From the NCBI GenBank assembly GCA_035496935.1, contig DATJED010000014.1:372001-436000 (forward strand): 64,000 bases of DNA, given 5' to 3'. Shown here piece after piece: positions 1 through 7,728 of the stretch (positions within the stretch are counted from its first letter, which is position 1; the number at the start of each line of letters is the position of its first letter). The stretch comes from Pseudopedobacter sp035496935 (GTDB taxonomy: Bacteria > Bacteroidota > Bacteroidia > Sphingobacteriales > Sphingobacteriaceae). The translations under genes were made by a program, and so were the position numbers. The notes under the pieces are model-generated. The model saw only the letters and a program-made list of their open reading frames with translations. It ran no database searches and was not told the origin of the DNA.

Positions 1-1112
1 TTATCATTAAGATCAACAAAATCATATCGTAGTGCCAGTTCAATATCCCCCCACTTTTTCCCCCTATCCGGTTGGGTAAATTCCCCTTCCGATTTATTAT
101 ATACCTGTTTACCACCAAACAGCATATAAACTACTTGGGCATAATAACCCCCAAAATTCAGTGTTTCAAGATTGTTTTTTCGTTGCGTACGGTTATTAAG
201 TATCTCTGTTTGTACCGCAAGTCCTTTATAATAACCAGCAATCTCAATATTACTTAGCAGCTGATCTTTAAAATAAGGGATTACATCTGTATCAAGATAT
301 TTTTTGCGGTTGATATTGCTAAGCGAACGGGTGTTATAACGAATACCGCCGTATTCTGAAGGATCGACATCGGTTTTTGGTTGACGATAGGAGTAGGCAT
401 AAGCCAAATGTAATCCATAATCCTTGTTTTCTCCAAACGGTTGAAAAACGAATTTCCCGGTAAGCGAAATACCTTGATCTCTTCCGTAATCTTTGTTATT
501 ATCTTCAATATAGGTTTGGGTTTCTTGATCTTTTACCTCCTGAAAGAAGACACCAGCTGATGTGAAAAACCTTTTTCCGTTGTAGGCGCCTTCCCATCCT
601 ATATGACGGGATGGAGCAAAAGTAGTAATTACCATACCACGTTCCATAAAATTAAGATAGCGTGAAGAAGCAGTCTCAGACATAGAGAATCTCTCTTTGT
701 AGTTACCAACTCGTGTTACAAATCCATTTAAAAAGTTATAACTGAGATAAGCGTCTTCAAGTTCCAGTACACCATTGGCAAAATTGAGGTCAAGTTCGCC
801 ATACCAATTTTTACCAAGATTAGTTTTAGTTGCAAACCGAGCCCGACGAATAGTCACCCCGTCGCCTATCGGATTCATAGTTTTACCAAGTGTAATTTGT
901 CCATCGGTTTGTACTCGAATATCAAACCATAATCTATAAGACTGATCCTTGGACTCAAAAACCAAGATTCCATCACGGTTTTCTGTTATGAGAGGAGTCC
1001 TATCCACTTTTTTTCCATATTGGTCAGTCCTTACCGTAGTATCAGGAGCTTCCTGACCGAATACGATACTGGAAAATAAAGCCAAAACCGATATTATTAA
1101 TATGTTTTTCAT
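1..1112 (-). CDS. OprO/OprP-type porin, 3' end cut by window edge
   Basis: An uninterrupted minus-strand reading frame runs from ATG at 1112-1110 off the left edge, giving about 370 visible residues. It begins with a clear signal peptide (MKNILIISVLALFSSIVFG, then Q). The rest is rich in alternating aromatic and polar residues ending in short turns, as in an outer-membrane beta-barrel. Segments such as RLWFDIRVQTDG, VTIRRARFATKTNLGKNWYG and FVTRVGNYKERFSMSE are typical of the phosphate-selective porin O/P family (Pfam Porin_O_P) of Bacteroidota, where they form the first strands. The family forms outer-membrane channels, often for anions such as phosphate or pyrophosphate; substrate cannot be read here. 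It is transcribed away from hsp20, and two palindromic TGA-N6-TCA sites lie 63-96 nt upstream of its start. The C-terminus lies outside the window. Confidence 0.8.
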   Translation of the reverse strand, partial: MKNILIISVLALFSSIVFGQEAPDTTVRTDQYGKKVDRTPLITENRDGILVFESKDQSYRLWFDIRVQTDGQITLGKTMNPIGDGVTIRRARFATKTNLGKNWYGELDLNFANGVLELEDAYLSYNFLNGFVTRVGNYKERFSMSETASSRYLNFMERGMVITTFAPSRHIGWEGAYNGKRFFTSAGVFFQEVKDQETQTYIEDNNKDYGRDQGISLTGKFVFQPFGENKDYGLHLAYAYSYRQPKTDVDPSEYGGIRYNTRSLSNINRKKYLDTDVIPYFKDQLLSNIEIAGYYKGLAVQTEILNNRTQRKNNLETLNFGGYYAQVVYMLFGGKQVYNKSEGEFTQPDRGKKWGDIELALRYDFVDLND

Positions 1113-1174
1113 GGCATTATCGTTTTTGTTAATTATATTAATATAAAGATGCCATGCCGGGGGTAATATTGAGA

Positions 1175-1208
1175 TGATAATCATCAAGACAGACTATGAT
1201 TGAAATCA
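1175..1208. promoter_or_regulatory. Tandem CRP/FNR-like operator upstream of porin
   Basis: TGATAATCATCA at 1175-1186 and TGATTGAAATCA at 1197-1208 are both exact matches to TGA-N6-TCA and more fully to TGAT-N4-ATCA. Their centres are 22 bp apart, about two helical turns. The near site ends 62 nt from the porin start codon. This spacing and symmetry fit two dimers of a CRP/FNR-family activator on one face of the DNA. Binding is inferred; the sequence match is direct. Confidence 0.65.
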
Positions 1209-1381
1209 ACAATAGAACAACAACCGTTTAAATAAAAATTCATCGCTAGGAAACAGTTGAAATAAGACGGAGGTTAATAATCTGAAAAATGCTGGGTATT
1301 CATTTGAGTTTATAAAGTTTAAAAAAAGAAATTGTCCGCATATACTTATAAAAGGTAAGAAATCTGCTAATTCTATGTGCC

Positions 1382-1415
1382 TGATTTCAATCAATACTCA
1401 CTCTGATCCCAGTCA
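1382..1415. promoter_or_regulatory. Tandem CRP/FNR-like operator upstream of hsp20
   Basis: TGATTTCAATCA at 1382-1393 and TGATCCCAGTCA at 1404-1415 both match TGA-N6-TCA. Their spacing is 22 bp, identical to the pair on the porin side, and the near site ends 53 nt before the hsp20 ATG. The second site extends to CTGA-N6-TCAG. The repeated geometry in one intergenic region is the main argument that these are operators. Confidence 0.65.
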
Positions 1416-1468
1416 GTCTAAAGTGTATTTACTAATCCGATCTTTAAATCGAAAAATAATAAGCGATC

Positions 1469-1894
1469 ATGCCATTAGTAAAAACAACTCTGTTTCCGTC
1501 AGTACGGTCGCTGATGGAGGATTTTTGGAATCCAGGTTCCGTATTTGAAAACAATTTTTTTAACAACCAAGTTCCTGCAGTTAATATTAAAGAAAAGAAA
1601 AAGCATTTCCAGATTGAACTGGCTGTCCCAGGTTATCAAAAAGATGATTTCAAAATTAGTATTGACGATAGGATACTTACCATTAGCGCCGAGACTGAAA
1701 AGAATAGCGAGCAAGAAGAAGAAAACTATACTCGAATGGAGTTTTCGCAATCTTCGTTTTCTCGTTCTTTCCGTTTGCCCGAAAACGTTTCTGAAGACGC
1801 CGTGGATGCTAAGTACCAAGACGGTTTATTAAAAGTTACTTTAGCTAAAAACGGGGAGAAAGACACTCCAAAAAAACAAATCAACATTACCTAA
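1469..1894 (+). CDS. Small heat shock protein Hsp20
   Basis: A 141-residue protein of the alpha-crystallin family, an ATP-independent cytoplasmic holdase that keeps unfolding proteins soluble. The alpha-crystallin domain spans about residues 36-135: it opens with VPAVNIKEKKKHFQIELAVP, continues through GYQKDDFKISIDDRILTISAE and closes with the beta-strand YQDGLLKVTLAKN. The C-terminal KQINI supplies the I-x-I-type tail motif used for oligomer assembly. The length is normal for bacterial Hsp20. It is the first gene after a double CRP/FNR-like operator and is followed by a strong hairpin at 1931-1965, so it is probably mostly monocistronic. Its neighbours (Usp, BON, PNPOx) make it part of a stress island. 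Confidence 0.95.
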   Translation: MPLVKTTLFPSVRSLMEDFWNPGSVFENNFFNNQVPAVNIKEKKKHFQIELAVPGYQKDDFKISIDDRILTISAETEKNSEQEEENYTRMEFSQSSFSRSFRLPENVSEDAVDAKYQDGLLKVTLAKNGEKDTPKKQINIT

Positions 1895-1930
1895 ACAGCG
1901 ATAGCAGTTGCTACTATCATTATATAAGTG

Positions 1931-1965
1931 CTGGATGAAAAGCAACTAAGTTGCTTTTCATCCAG
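1931..1965 (+). terminator. Hairpin after hsp20
   Basis: A perfect 15-bp inverted repeat (CTGGATGAAAAGCAA at 1931-1945, its complement at 1951-1965) encloses a 5-nt loop, CTAAG, whose outer C and G can also pair. It lies 37 nt after the hsp20 stop and 15 nt before the next ATG. There is no clear T tract behind it, so it may act as a partial terminator or mRNA 3'-end stabiliser. Confidence 0.75.
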
Positions 1966-1979
1966 TTAACAGATTAAAT

Positions 1980-2579
1980 ATGGAATCAATTTCGCTTGAC
2001 TTGGAAGATAAAAAGCCGACTAATTTTTCGATGAATTTGACAAAATTAAAAATTTTAGATTCATGTATGGGCCTACCGAAAAAGTATGCTTCAAAAGAAC
2101 GGCTAGGCTATGGAAAAAAATTAGATAACAGATTATTCTGCGATTTTCGTATTCTGGAACTGCTCGACTTTCTAAAATGTCCTATCCTTTTAATGCCCTT
2201 GTTTACAGAAAACAAAATGCCAAGCAGATTAGGTTTTTTTACCGACTTACGATCAACAGATATTCAATCCATCTCATTACTGAAAGATATAACAACTAGT
2301 TTGGCGTGTGACTTAACTATAATTAATGTAGCTGATAAAAACCAGCCACCAATAGATAATGAGTACGCTGCAGCTTTGTTTAAGAAATCGGGGTTATCCT
2401 GTATAGAAGGCAAAAAAGTGGATTTGCTCCATCTAAAGCATAAAATCTCAAAAAAAGGAATAGAAGCTGTCCTAATCGAAAATAAAATAGATCTGCTAGC
2501 AACAGTGCATACTAAAAAGGAGCTGCTATATGATCTTCTAAAAAATTACTGTATAAAGCCCACCAACAATTTGCTATAA
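1980..2579 (+). CDS. Divergent, N-terminally short universal stress (UspA)-like protein
   Basis: A 199-residue cytoplasmic protein with no signal peptide. It is not a clear family member on its own, but it aligns by pattern with the second half of the tandem Usp protein at 7780-8634. ILELLDFLKCPILLMP matches the end of the first Usp domain there (LINRTEKPALIVP). The following RLGFFTDLRSTDIQSISLLK, CDLTIINVADK and KIDLLATVHTKKELLYDLL match the strands and helices of its second domain. The first domain is therefore mostly missing, including the usual N-terminal ATP-site residues, and no Usp G-x2-G-x9-G nucleotide motif is visible. It may be a decayed paralogue or a regulatory half-Usp. It sits between the hsp20 hairpin and the response regulator gene. 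Confidence 0.5.
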   Translation: MESISLDLEDKKPTNFSMNLTKLKILDSCMGLPKKYASKERLGYGKKLDNRLFCDFRILELLDFLKCPILLMPLFTENKMPSRLGFFTDLRSTDIQSISLLKDITTSLACDLTIINVADKNQPPIDNEYAAALFKKSGLSCIEGKKVDLLHLKHKISKKGIEAVLIENKIDLLATVHTKKELLYDLLKNYCIKPTNNLL

Positions 2580-2617
2580 TGCCATTATACCTTAAAATTA
2601 TCCGAATTGATATAATA

Positions 2618-2629
2618 TGATCAAACTCA
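2618..2629. promoter_or_regulatory. CRP/FNR-like site upstream of the response regulator
   Basis: TGATCAAACTCA matches TGA-N6-TCA and ends 66 nt before the start codon of the REC-CRP regulator. It overlaps a wider dyad, TTGAT at 2607-2611 and ATCAA at 2620-2624. If the regulator binds this motif, its own gene would be autoregulated. Confidence 0.5.
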
Positions 2630-2695
2630 TTTTATAAGTAGCTAAAATTCACCATATTGCAAACAACCCTATTGAAACTTTAGCTACTTAGAAAA

Positions 2696-3751
2696 ATGAA
2701 AAAAATTTTAATAATTGATGATGAGGAAGATTTAAAAGAAGACCTTGCGGAGATACTCGTTCTAGCTAGTTTTTACCCAATTACAGCTGGAACCGGTAGA
2801 GAAGGAATCGAAAAAGCTATTAAAGAAAACCCAGATTTAATCCTTTGCGATATTTTAATGCCCGGCTTAGACGGTTATGGCGTACTTTATATTTTAAGTA
2901 AACATCCTAATACTGCTCATATTCCTTTTATCTTCCTTAGCGGACAAAGTAATACCTGCGATTTGCGCAAAGGTCTGGGGCTTGGCGCCGACGATTACCT
3001 AGTTAAGCCCGTTCAAGAGACAGATCTGTTAAATGCTATAGATTTAAGATTGGCCAAGGCCGAAAGAAAACATAAACCACTAAATTCTACAGGCTCGTTA
3101 AGTTCAAAAATCTTGTCGTTCATTAACGAGAGATCGGGAAAGCAAGTGAAGAATCAGCCGGTTCATAAAATTTTAAAAAAGCAAATAGCGTATGCCGAGG
3201 GACAATTTCCAGATTCAGTTTTTTTTGTGCTTTCGGGAAAGTTGAAAGAATATAAACTGCATGAGTACGGAAAACCGTTGATTACCAATATTTATAGAAA
3301 AAGCGATTTTTTTGGCTACCATGCCATCATTACAGATACTGTTTATGCCGAAACTGTACAAGCTCTGGAAGACACCGAATTGCTGTCGGTCCCGAGAAAT
3401 CAATTTCTTAAATTACTGAACACCGACTTTGATTTTACACTACAGCTAACCACATTAATTATTCATCAAGAACAAAAAGGAGAAGAACAGCTTTTAAAAA
3501 TGGCTTACAGTTCACTTCGTAAAAAAGTGGCCTCAGGAATTATAGAGGTCGCTGATCTATTTAAATCCATAGAACAGGAAAAAGCCGATATAATAGACAT
3601 TACCAGAGAAGATCTGGCACACCTTGTAGGCTCTGCTCCGGAATCGTTGATCAGAACGTTGAAAGAGTTTAAAGATGAAAAACTTATTGATATAAGAGAT
3701 GGAAGCATTGTTTTACTTAACGAAGAAGGGCTTAGAAACTTAATCTATTAG
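2696..3751 (+). CDS. Response regulator with CRP/FNR-type DNA-binding output (REC-cNMP-HTH_Crp)
   Basis: A 351-residue transcription factor fusing a receiver domain to a CRP/FNR-type effector. REC (about 1-125) has acidic residues D8/D9, phosphoacceptor D52 in LILCDILMPG, S82 and K104 in LVKP. A cyclic-nucleotide-binding-like beta-roll follows (about 150-270), then a winged helix-turn-helix (about 285-351). In the recognition helix, SAPESLIRTLKEF places E316 and R320 with the E-x3-R spacing that CRP (E181/R185) and FNR (E209/R213) use to read TGA. No [4Fe-4S] cysteine set of FNR type is seen, so signal input probably comes by phosphorylation and/or the beta-roll. No partner kinase is encoded here. 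TGA-N6-TCA palindromes lie upstream of this gene and five neighbouring starts, making it the candidate local regulator. Confidence 0.88.
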   Translation: MKKILIIDDEEDLKEDLAEILVLASFYPITAGTGREGIEKAIKENPDLILCDILMPGLDGYGVLYILSKHPNTAHIPFIFLSGQSNTCDLRKGLGLGADDYLVKPVQETDLLNAIDLRLAKAERKHKPLNSTGSLSSKILSFINERSGKQVKNQPVHKILKKQIAYAEGQFPDSVFFVLSGKLKEYKLHEYGKPLITNIYRKSDFFGYHAIITDTVYAETVQALEDTELLSVPRNQFLKLLNTDFDFTLQLTTLIIHQEQKGEEQLLKMAYSSLRKKVASGIIEVADLFKSIEQEKADIIDITREDLAHLVGSAPESLIRTLKEFKDEKLIDIRDGSIVLLNEEGLRNLIY

Positions 3752-3800
3752 CCAATGGTCAAGTCTATTTTAGTCGGTAATTTTTTTCCGCTTAGCATAT

Positions 3801-3837
3801 TAAACTATTGCGGTTTTCAACAAATCGCAATAGTTTA
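3801..3837. terminator. Bidirectional terminator-like hairpin
   Basis: A perfect 12-bp inverted repeat (TAAACTATTGCG at 3801-3812, complement at 3826-3837) with a 13-nt loop lies between the convergent response-regulator and BON genes. Its position between two converging stops suggests it ends transcription from both sides. Confidence 0.7.
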
Positions 3838-3857
3838 CATAAGGCCGGTTTTAATTT

Positions 3858-4532
3858 TCAGTCGTTAAAAGCATATTCGGGAATATTGATATTCAGATTA
3901 TTCTCCACGCTATCAACACCCGGAGCTGCCCATGCGGCTCTTTCTGCATCATCTTTTTCGGCAAAAGAACGTACTGTTCCCCTTAATATGACTTTACTTC
4001 CTATAGCATCAATAGTTATCTTACCTGCATCAAGCGAGGCGCTCCTATGAAATGCCGACCTGATATTTTTCTGTACATCAGACGGCTTCAATTTTGATTT
4101 AACCGTTATCAAATCTATTACGGATGCTATTCCGTTTAAGTTTTCAATAGCGGTCTTAGCATTTATTTTCTGAAATTCCCAATCCACTTCTCCCTCCAGT
4201 TTTACAATGCCGTTCTCCACTTTAATCTTTATCTGCTCTTCCTTTACCGCCGTATGCCATTTTAAAGCATTTAAAATAGCCTCTGCAATTTCTGTATCGG
4301 TTTTTCTGTAAGACGGGGACAGACCCACCTGAATATCTTCTGCTACGGCCTTAACGCCAGCAACTCTTTTGGCTGCTTTTTCTGCCGACAGTTTTTTTGA
4401 ATAGGTATCTACCTGTCCAGATAAGGTGACCACACCGTTTTTAACTGCAACTCCAATTTCTGAAGCATGGAGAAAAGGCTCCCAACGTAATTCTTCCTGT
4501 ACATCATCCTGAATTTGACTATCCGTTTTCAT
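3858..4532 (-). CDS. BON-domain protein with three BON repeats (OsmY-like)
   Basis: A 224-residue protein built from three BON domains, at about residues 5-68, 76-145 and 150-217. Each carries the family signature of an alpha-beta unit with a central glycine strand: GVVTLSGQVDTYSKKLSAEKAAKRVAGVKAV, then GIVKLEGEVDWEFQKINAKTA, then GSKVILRGTVRSFAEKDDAERAAWAAPGVDSVENNL (each quoted only in part). BON domains bind membranes or phospholipids and occur in osmotic-shock proteins such as OsmY. Unlike OsmY, no signal peptide is visible (MKTDSQIQDDVQEEL), so it is probably cytoplasmic or exported in a non-classical way. It is monocistronic, with a double CRP/FNR-like site 67-100 nt upstream. Confidence 0.9.
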   Translation of the reverse strand: MKTDSQIQDDVQEELRWEPFLHASEIGVAVKNGVVTLSGQVDTYSKKLSAEKAAKRVAGVKAVAEDIQVGLSPSYRKTDTEIAEAILNALKWHTAVKEEQIKIKVENGIVKLEGEVDWEFQKINAKTAIENLNGIASVIDLITVKSKLKPSDVQKNIRSAFHRSASLDAGKITIDAIGSKVILRGTVRSFAEKDDAERAAWAAPGVDSVENNLNINIPEYAFND

Positions 4533-4598
4533 ATTTTTAAAAATTAATTGTGAATAATATTTACCCTCAAAAGAACAGTGAATGAGTTTATTGAAGGC

Positions 4599-4632
4599 TG
4601 ATTTTAGTTAGCGCCTGAGATGATTATGATCA
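4599..4632. promoter_or_regulatory. Tandem CRP/FNR-like operator upstream of BON gene
   Basis: TGATTATGATCA at 4621-4632 is an exact TGA-N6-TCA and TGAT-N4-ATCA match. TGATTTTAGTTA at 4599-4610 matches with one mismatch (TTA for TCA). Their spacing is again exactly 22 bp. The near element is 66 nt from the BON start. Confidence 0.6.
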
Positions 4633-4914
4633 GTAAAAGCAATTTTTAGATTGTGACAAAAAACCAAATTCTACTGATGGAATTATGTTTTTACCACTAG
4701 CAATAATCCGTTTGTTAAGATGACAAGAAATGAAACCAGCAACAAGATGATTCCCGAAAAGGAATGCATTAAGGGAATAGATCTTAGGGAAGGTGTTTTT
4801 TCTTTTGATTAAGAAAGATTATCCTAGTTAACATGGAAGTTATTTGTCCATACAGGAAGAAAAGGGAATTAAGAAACTTTTACTAAATAAGGATTGATTG
4901 TTCATCAGGGACAG

Positions 4915-4926
4915 TGATGAATATCA
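4915..4926. promoter_or_regulatory. CRP/FNR-like site upstream of the 4999-7073 operon
   Basis: TGATGAATATCA is an exact TGAT-N4-ATCA palindrome ending 72 nt before the ATG at 4999. A degenerate copy with one extra spacer base (TGATTGTTCATCA at 4895-4907) lies just upstream. Confidence 0.55.
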
Positions 4927-4998
4927 TGAATTAGCAGACCGCAAATCATGTATAACCTGTGGTTGTTTGATGAAATTTACTTCTAAAAATAAACAATC

Positions 4999-5430
4999 AT
5001 GGAAACGATAGAAAACAGACAATTGGAATCGGAACTTCAGGAGCTTTACCTTGAAAATAAAGAATGGCTCTCCGACGCTCTTTTTATAGAAGACGAAATC
5101 CGGTTCTTCCAAAATTTATTCGACAAAGTCATCTCTTTGGCTATTCTGGAAGACAGAGTGTCGGAGCTGCACCCTATAAACAAAAGCTTGGAAGAGTTGA
5201 TGAAAACAGGGCAAGTTATTAAAAACCAAATTATCAAAAACCAGCATTTATTGGAATCTTTGATTAAAGATCCTGAAAAGAAGATAGGAATGAATTTGAT
5301 AGAGGAGAAAGTACAAATTGCTAAGGATATCAAAATGCTATTCACTAAAGAGAAAACGGTAAAAAAAGCGTTGTATGCACTTGCTGAAGAAGTATTTGAA
5401 GAAAAGAAAACTCAGTTGCTGAGCAAATAG
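4999..5430 (+). CDS. Small all-helical cytoplasmic protein, function unknown
   Basis: I do not recognise this 143-residue protein. It is highly charged, lacks a signal peptide or membrane segment and looks almost entirely helical, with heptad-like stretches (LESELQELYLENKEWL, VIKNQIIKNQHLLESLI, AKDIKMLFTKEKTVKKALYAL) that suggest a coiled coil or four-helix bundle. There are no cysteines or obvious metal ligands. It is probably co-transcribed with the L,D-transpeptidase that starts 8 nt after its stop, and a CRP/FNR-like site lies upstream. Its place in a stress island suggests a stress-induced accessory protein, but that is only context. Confidence 0.7.
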   Translation: METIENRQLESELQELYLENKEWLSDALFIEDEIRFFQNLFDKVISLAILEDRVSELHPINKSLEELMKTGQVIKNQIIKNQHLLESLIKDPEKKIGMNLIEEKVQIAKDIKMLFTKEKTVKKALYALAEEVFEEKKTQLLSK

Positions 5431-5438
5431 GCTAAGCA

Positions 5439-7073
5439 ATGAAAGGCGGACTCAAAAAATATGGCCTAATTTTTTTTTCGTTATGTATTTCTTTGGTCAG
5501 TTGTGGCCAGTCTCAAAAGAATAAAGAATCGGCACAAGATAGTGCATATGTAGATTGGAACCGCAGTATTGCAGGAAGCTTTATAGGCCAAGCTAAGCCA
5601 ACGTTTGACAGTGTTGAGATCTATAGCTTTTTCAAACGCTATCCACAACTTAAACAAGTTGAAAAAGACGTTTACACTTTTTATCGCAACAGAGATTTTA
5701 CGTACGCTTGGTTTGATAATGGAACGCTAATAGAACAGGCAGGAAATCTCTATAATAGAATCATCAATCTGGATAATGAAGGCATCAGCAGAAAAATTCC
5801 GTATCAAGGGATGCTCGATTCTTTATTGCACCTGTGGGAGTTGGATAGTAGAAAAAAGCCTAATATTTCTTTAGAGCTTATGCTCACGGCACACTATTAC
5901 ATATTTGCCAAGCTAAGTTGGGAAGGAATGGACCAATCTGTAAGTGAATCATTAAATTGGCACTTGCCACGCAAAAAGGCAAACTATGAGGACTATTTGG
6001 ATAGCCTTTTAAATGGGCCTGTTAATAAAGTGCCCAATGAACCTGTCTACCGGCAATATGCTCTGTTAAAGGCTTATCTTCTTAAATACAAACAGCTAGA
6101 GCAACAGGAAAGCTGGGCCCCGATTAAGTACAACCGTAGCGGAAGCCAGTTAGGCGATTCCAGTTTGCTCATTACTAAGATTAAAAAGCGCCTGTACCTG
6201 TTGGAGGATTATTCTGGCGATACCACAAACACCCATTTCGATAAAGAACTGTATAATGCCCTTAAAACGTTCCAGCAACGGAATGGCCTGGCAGTTGATG
6301 GTAAGATTGGCGTAGAAACAGTCAACACACTAAACATTCCGTTGAGGAACCGGATCAGGCAGATTGTAGTGAACATGGAGCGAAACCGATGGTTGCCCAT
6401 TGCTGGACATACAGATGTATTAGCGGTGAACATTCCCGATTTTAGGTTACATGTTTTTCATAAAGATAGCTTGCTCTGGAGCTGCAAAGTGGTGGTAGGG
6501 CAAGGCACTCATCCTACCACGGTTTTTTTTGGCGAGTTGCAATGGGTGGTTTTTAGACCATATTGGAACGTTCCGGAAAGTATTGTAAAGCATGAACTGC
6601 TTCCCGAAATGAAAGCCAACACGAACTACTTAGCTTCACACGACATGGAAATAACAGGCTATAGGAACGGCCTGCCGGTAGTGCGTCAAAAACCCGGACC
6701 CAACAATTCCCTAGGGCTAGTGAAGTTCCTTTTTCCCAACAGCTACAATACTTATTTACACGATACTCCGGCTAAATCCTTGTTTGGCGAATCATCCAGG
6801 GCATTTAGTCACGGGTGTATCCGTGTAGAAGAACCTGTTAAACTGGCCAATTTCCTGCTCCGGCACCAAACCGAGTGGACTCCTGAAAAGATAAGTTCGG
6901 CCATGCAACATGGAAAGGAGACTTACGTGAGATTAAAAGTTGCTGTCCCTGTTTTTATAGCTTATTTTACCGCATTTGTTGGACAGGATCAAAAGCTAAA
7001 TTTCAGGAAAGATATTTATGATTTAGATGAGCATTTGGCCAACATGATTTTTATAGCGCCAAAAAGAAAATAA
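5439..7073 (+). CDS. L,D-transpeptidase, YcbB-like lipoprotein
   Basis: A 544-residue cell-envelope enzyme that makes 3-3 peptidoglycan cross-links or attaches proteins to peptidoglycan. The N-terminus is a lipoprotein signal (FSLCISLVSC, lipid Cys 22). A helical scaffold region precedes a peptidoglycan-binding domain (about 240-290, FQQRNGLAVDGKIGVETVNTL). A YkuD catalytic domain follows, introduced by NMERNRWLP and carrying the signature SHGCIRV, with catalytic Cys 460 and His 458. This order (scaffold, PG_binding_1, YkuD) and the size match E. coli YcbB/LdtD. It follows the small helical gene by 8 nt, so the two form an operon under a CRP/FNR-like site. L,D-cross-linking is linked to envelope stress and stationary phase, which fits the neighbours. 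It has a catalytically broken relative at 8714-10093. Confidence 0.92.
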   Translation: MKGGLKKYGLIFFSLCISLVSCGQSQKNKESAQDSAYVDWNRSIAGSFIGQAKPTFDSVEIYSFFKRYPQLKQVEKDVYTFYRNRDFTYAWFDNGTLIEQAGNLYNRIINLDNEGISRKIPYQGMLDSLLHLWELDSRKKPNISLELMLTAHYYIFAKLSWEGMDQSVSESLNWHLPRKKANYEDYLDSLLNGPVNKVPNEPVYRQYALLKAYLLKYKQLEQQESWAPIKYNRSGSQLGDSSLLITKIKKRLYLLEDYSGDTTNTHFDKELYNALKTFQQRNGLAVDGKIGVETVNTLNIPLRNRIRQIVVNMERNRWLPIAGHTDVLAVNIPDFRLHVFHKDSLLWSCKVVVGQGTHPTTVFFGELQWVVFRPYWNVPESIVKHELLPEMKANTNYLASHDMEITGYRNGLPVVRQKPGPNNSLGLVKFLFPNSYNTYLHDTPAKSLFGESSRAFSHGCIRVEEPVKLANFLLRHQTEWTPEKISSAMQHGKETYVRLKVAVPVFIAYFTAFVGQDQKLNFRKDIYDLDEHLANMIFIAPKRK

Positions 7074-7132
7074 AAATACAGCCTAATAACTATGGAACCC
7101 CTTACGGAAACTCTGAAATGCCACTTCAGATT

Positions 7133-7585
7133 TTATGCGTCCATTTGCCTTCCGGTGATGTCTTGTATTATTATCCGGTAAACTATTGTAATCCCTTTGG
7201 AATAAATATTACTGCTAAACTCGCTAATAAATCTTAAATCTCTGTTTTCTTTCTGATTAATAATAGCTTTAACCCCTGTAGCAAAGTTGTGTAACTCATA
7301 CTTAGCCTCTGCACCGTATAATTCTTCAAACTTTCCATGTACTAAGACAGATTTCCAATTATTTATCGAATTCACTTGATCTATCTGGAGACACACTTTA
7401 GATCTAACTCTAAATGAGTCTATTTTATGGCCCGGTGCTGAATAGGCAATAATAGTATTTTTTATTAGATCATAATAATACGTGGTGGGGATGATAAAAG
7501 GCTTATCACCATCAATATAAGCTATGTGACCCCAATAATTTTCTTGGAGAAGAGATTTACAATCATTATTTTCCAAAATTTTCAT
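7133..7585 (-). CDS. Pyridoxamine 5'-phosphate oxidase-like (NimA-type) flavin-binding protein
   Basis: A 150-residue cytoplasmic split-barrel protein. It has the compact PNPOx-like pattern: an N-terminal helix (MKILENNDCKSLLQENYWGHIAYID), strand FIIPTTYYYDLIKNTIIAYSAPGHKIDSF, then VCLQIDQVNSINNWKSVLVHGKFEEL. The GHIAYIDGDKPFIIPTTY and W-K-S-V-L-V-H-G-x-F-E-E-L elements are typical of the Nim/PNPOx_2 group that binds FMN or related flavins. The group includes 5-nitroimidazole resistance reductases and many uncharacterised stress proteins; true vitamin B6 synthesis is unlikely at this length. It is transcribed divergently from the tandem Usp gene, and the CRP/FNR-like site at 7717 may serve both. 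Confidence 0.85.
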   Translation of the reverse strand: MKILENNDCKSLLQENYWGHIAYIDGDKPFIIPTTYYYDLIKNTIIAYSAPGHKIDSFRVRSKVCLQIDQVNSINNWKSVLVHGKFEELYGAEAKYELHNFATGVKAIINQKENRDLRFISEFSSNIYSKGITIVYRIIIQDITGRQMDA

Positions 7586-7716
7586 GATCTTTTTTTAATT
7601 AATTTCTCACCTTGGTTAAGGTAAATTAGATCCCTGCAACATGCCATACTAATCTTGTTTATTCAAAAATATGAATGCCCTCCTTTACAAATCTACTCCA
7701 AAATCATGTTAAACAT

Positions 7717-7728
7717 TGACCTATATCA
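7717..7728. promoter_or_regulatory. CRP/FNR-like site upstream of tandem Usp gene
   Basis: TGACCTATATCA is an exact TGA-N6-TCA match ending 51 nt before the usp ATG and 131 nt from the divergent PNPOx start. Half-sites reading ATCA occur 22 bp to either side, ending at 7706 and 7750, so a degenerate array is possible. Confidence 0.5.

Larger units (their letters stand above)
1113..1468. other. Divergent intergenic region, porin / hsp20
   Basis: This 356-bp non-coding stretch separates the divergent porin and hsp20 starts. I see no convincing gene in it; the one open frame inside it (minus, 1206-1394) has low-complexity content and no ribosome binding site I can defend. What it does hold is four TGA-N6-TCA palindromes in two pairs, listed separately, one pair near each gene. 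The arrangement suggests both genes answer to the same CRP/FNR-type regulator. Confidence 0.7.
4533..4998. other. Divergent intergenic region, BON gene / 4999 operon
   Basis: This 466-bp stretch separates the BON gene from the plus-strand operon at 4999. Apart from the CRP/FNR-like sites at 4599-4632 and 4915-4926 I find nothing in it. The middle part (about 4640-4890) is AT-rich, with no open frame, hairpin or repeat that I can support. Confidence 0.6.

Noticed and set aside
1206..1394. Open minus-strand frame of 62 codons in the porin/hsp20 gap
   Set aside because: Low-complexity content and it overlaps both operator pairs; nothing supports translation.
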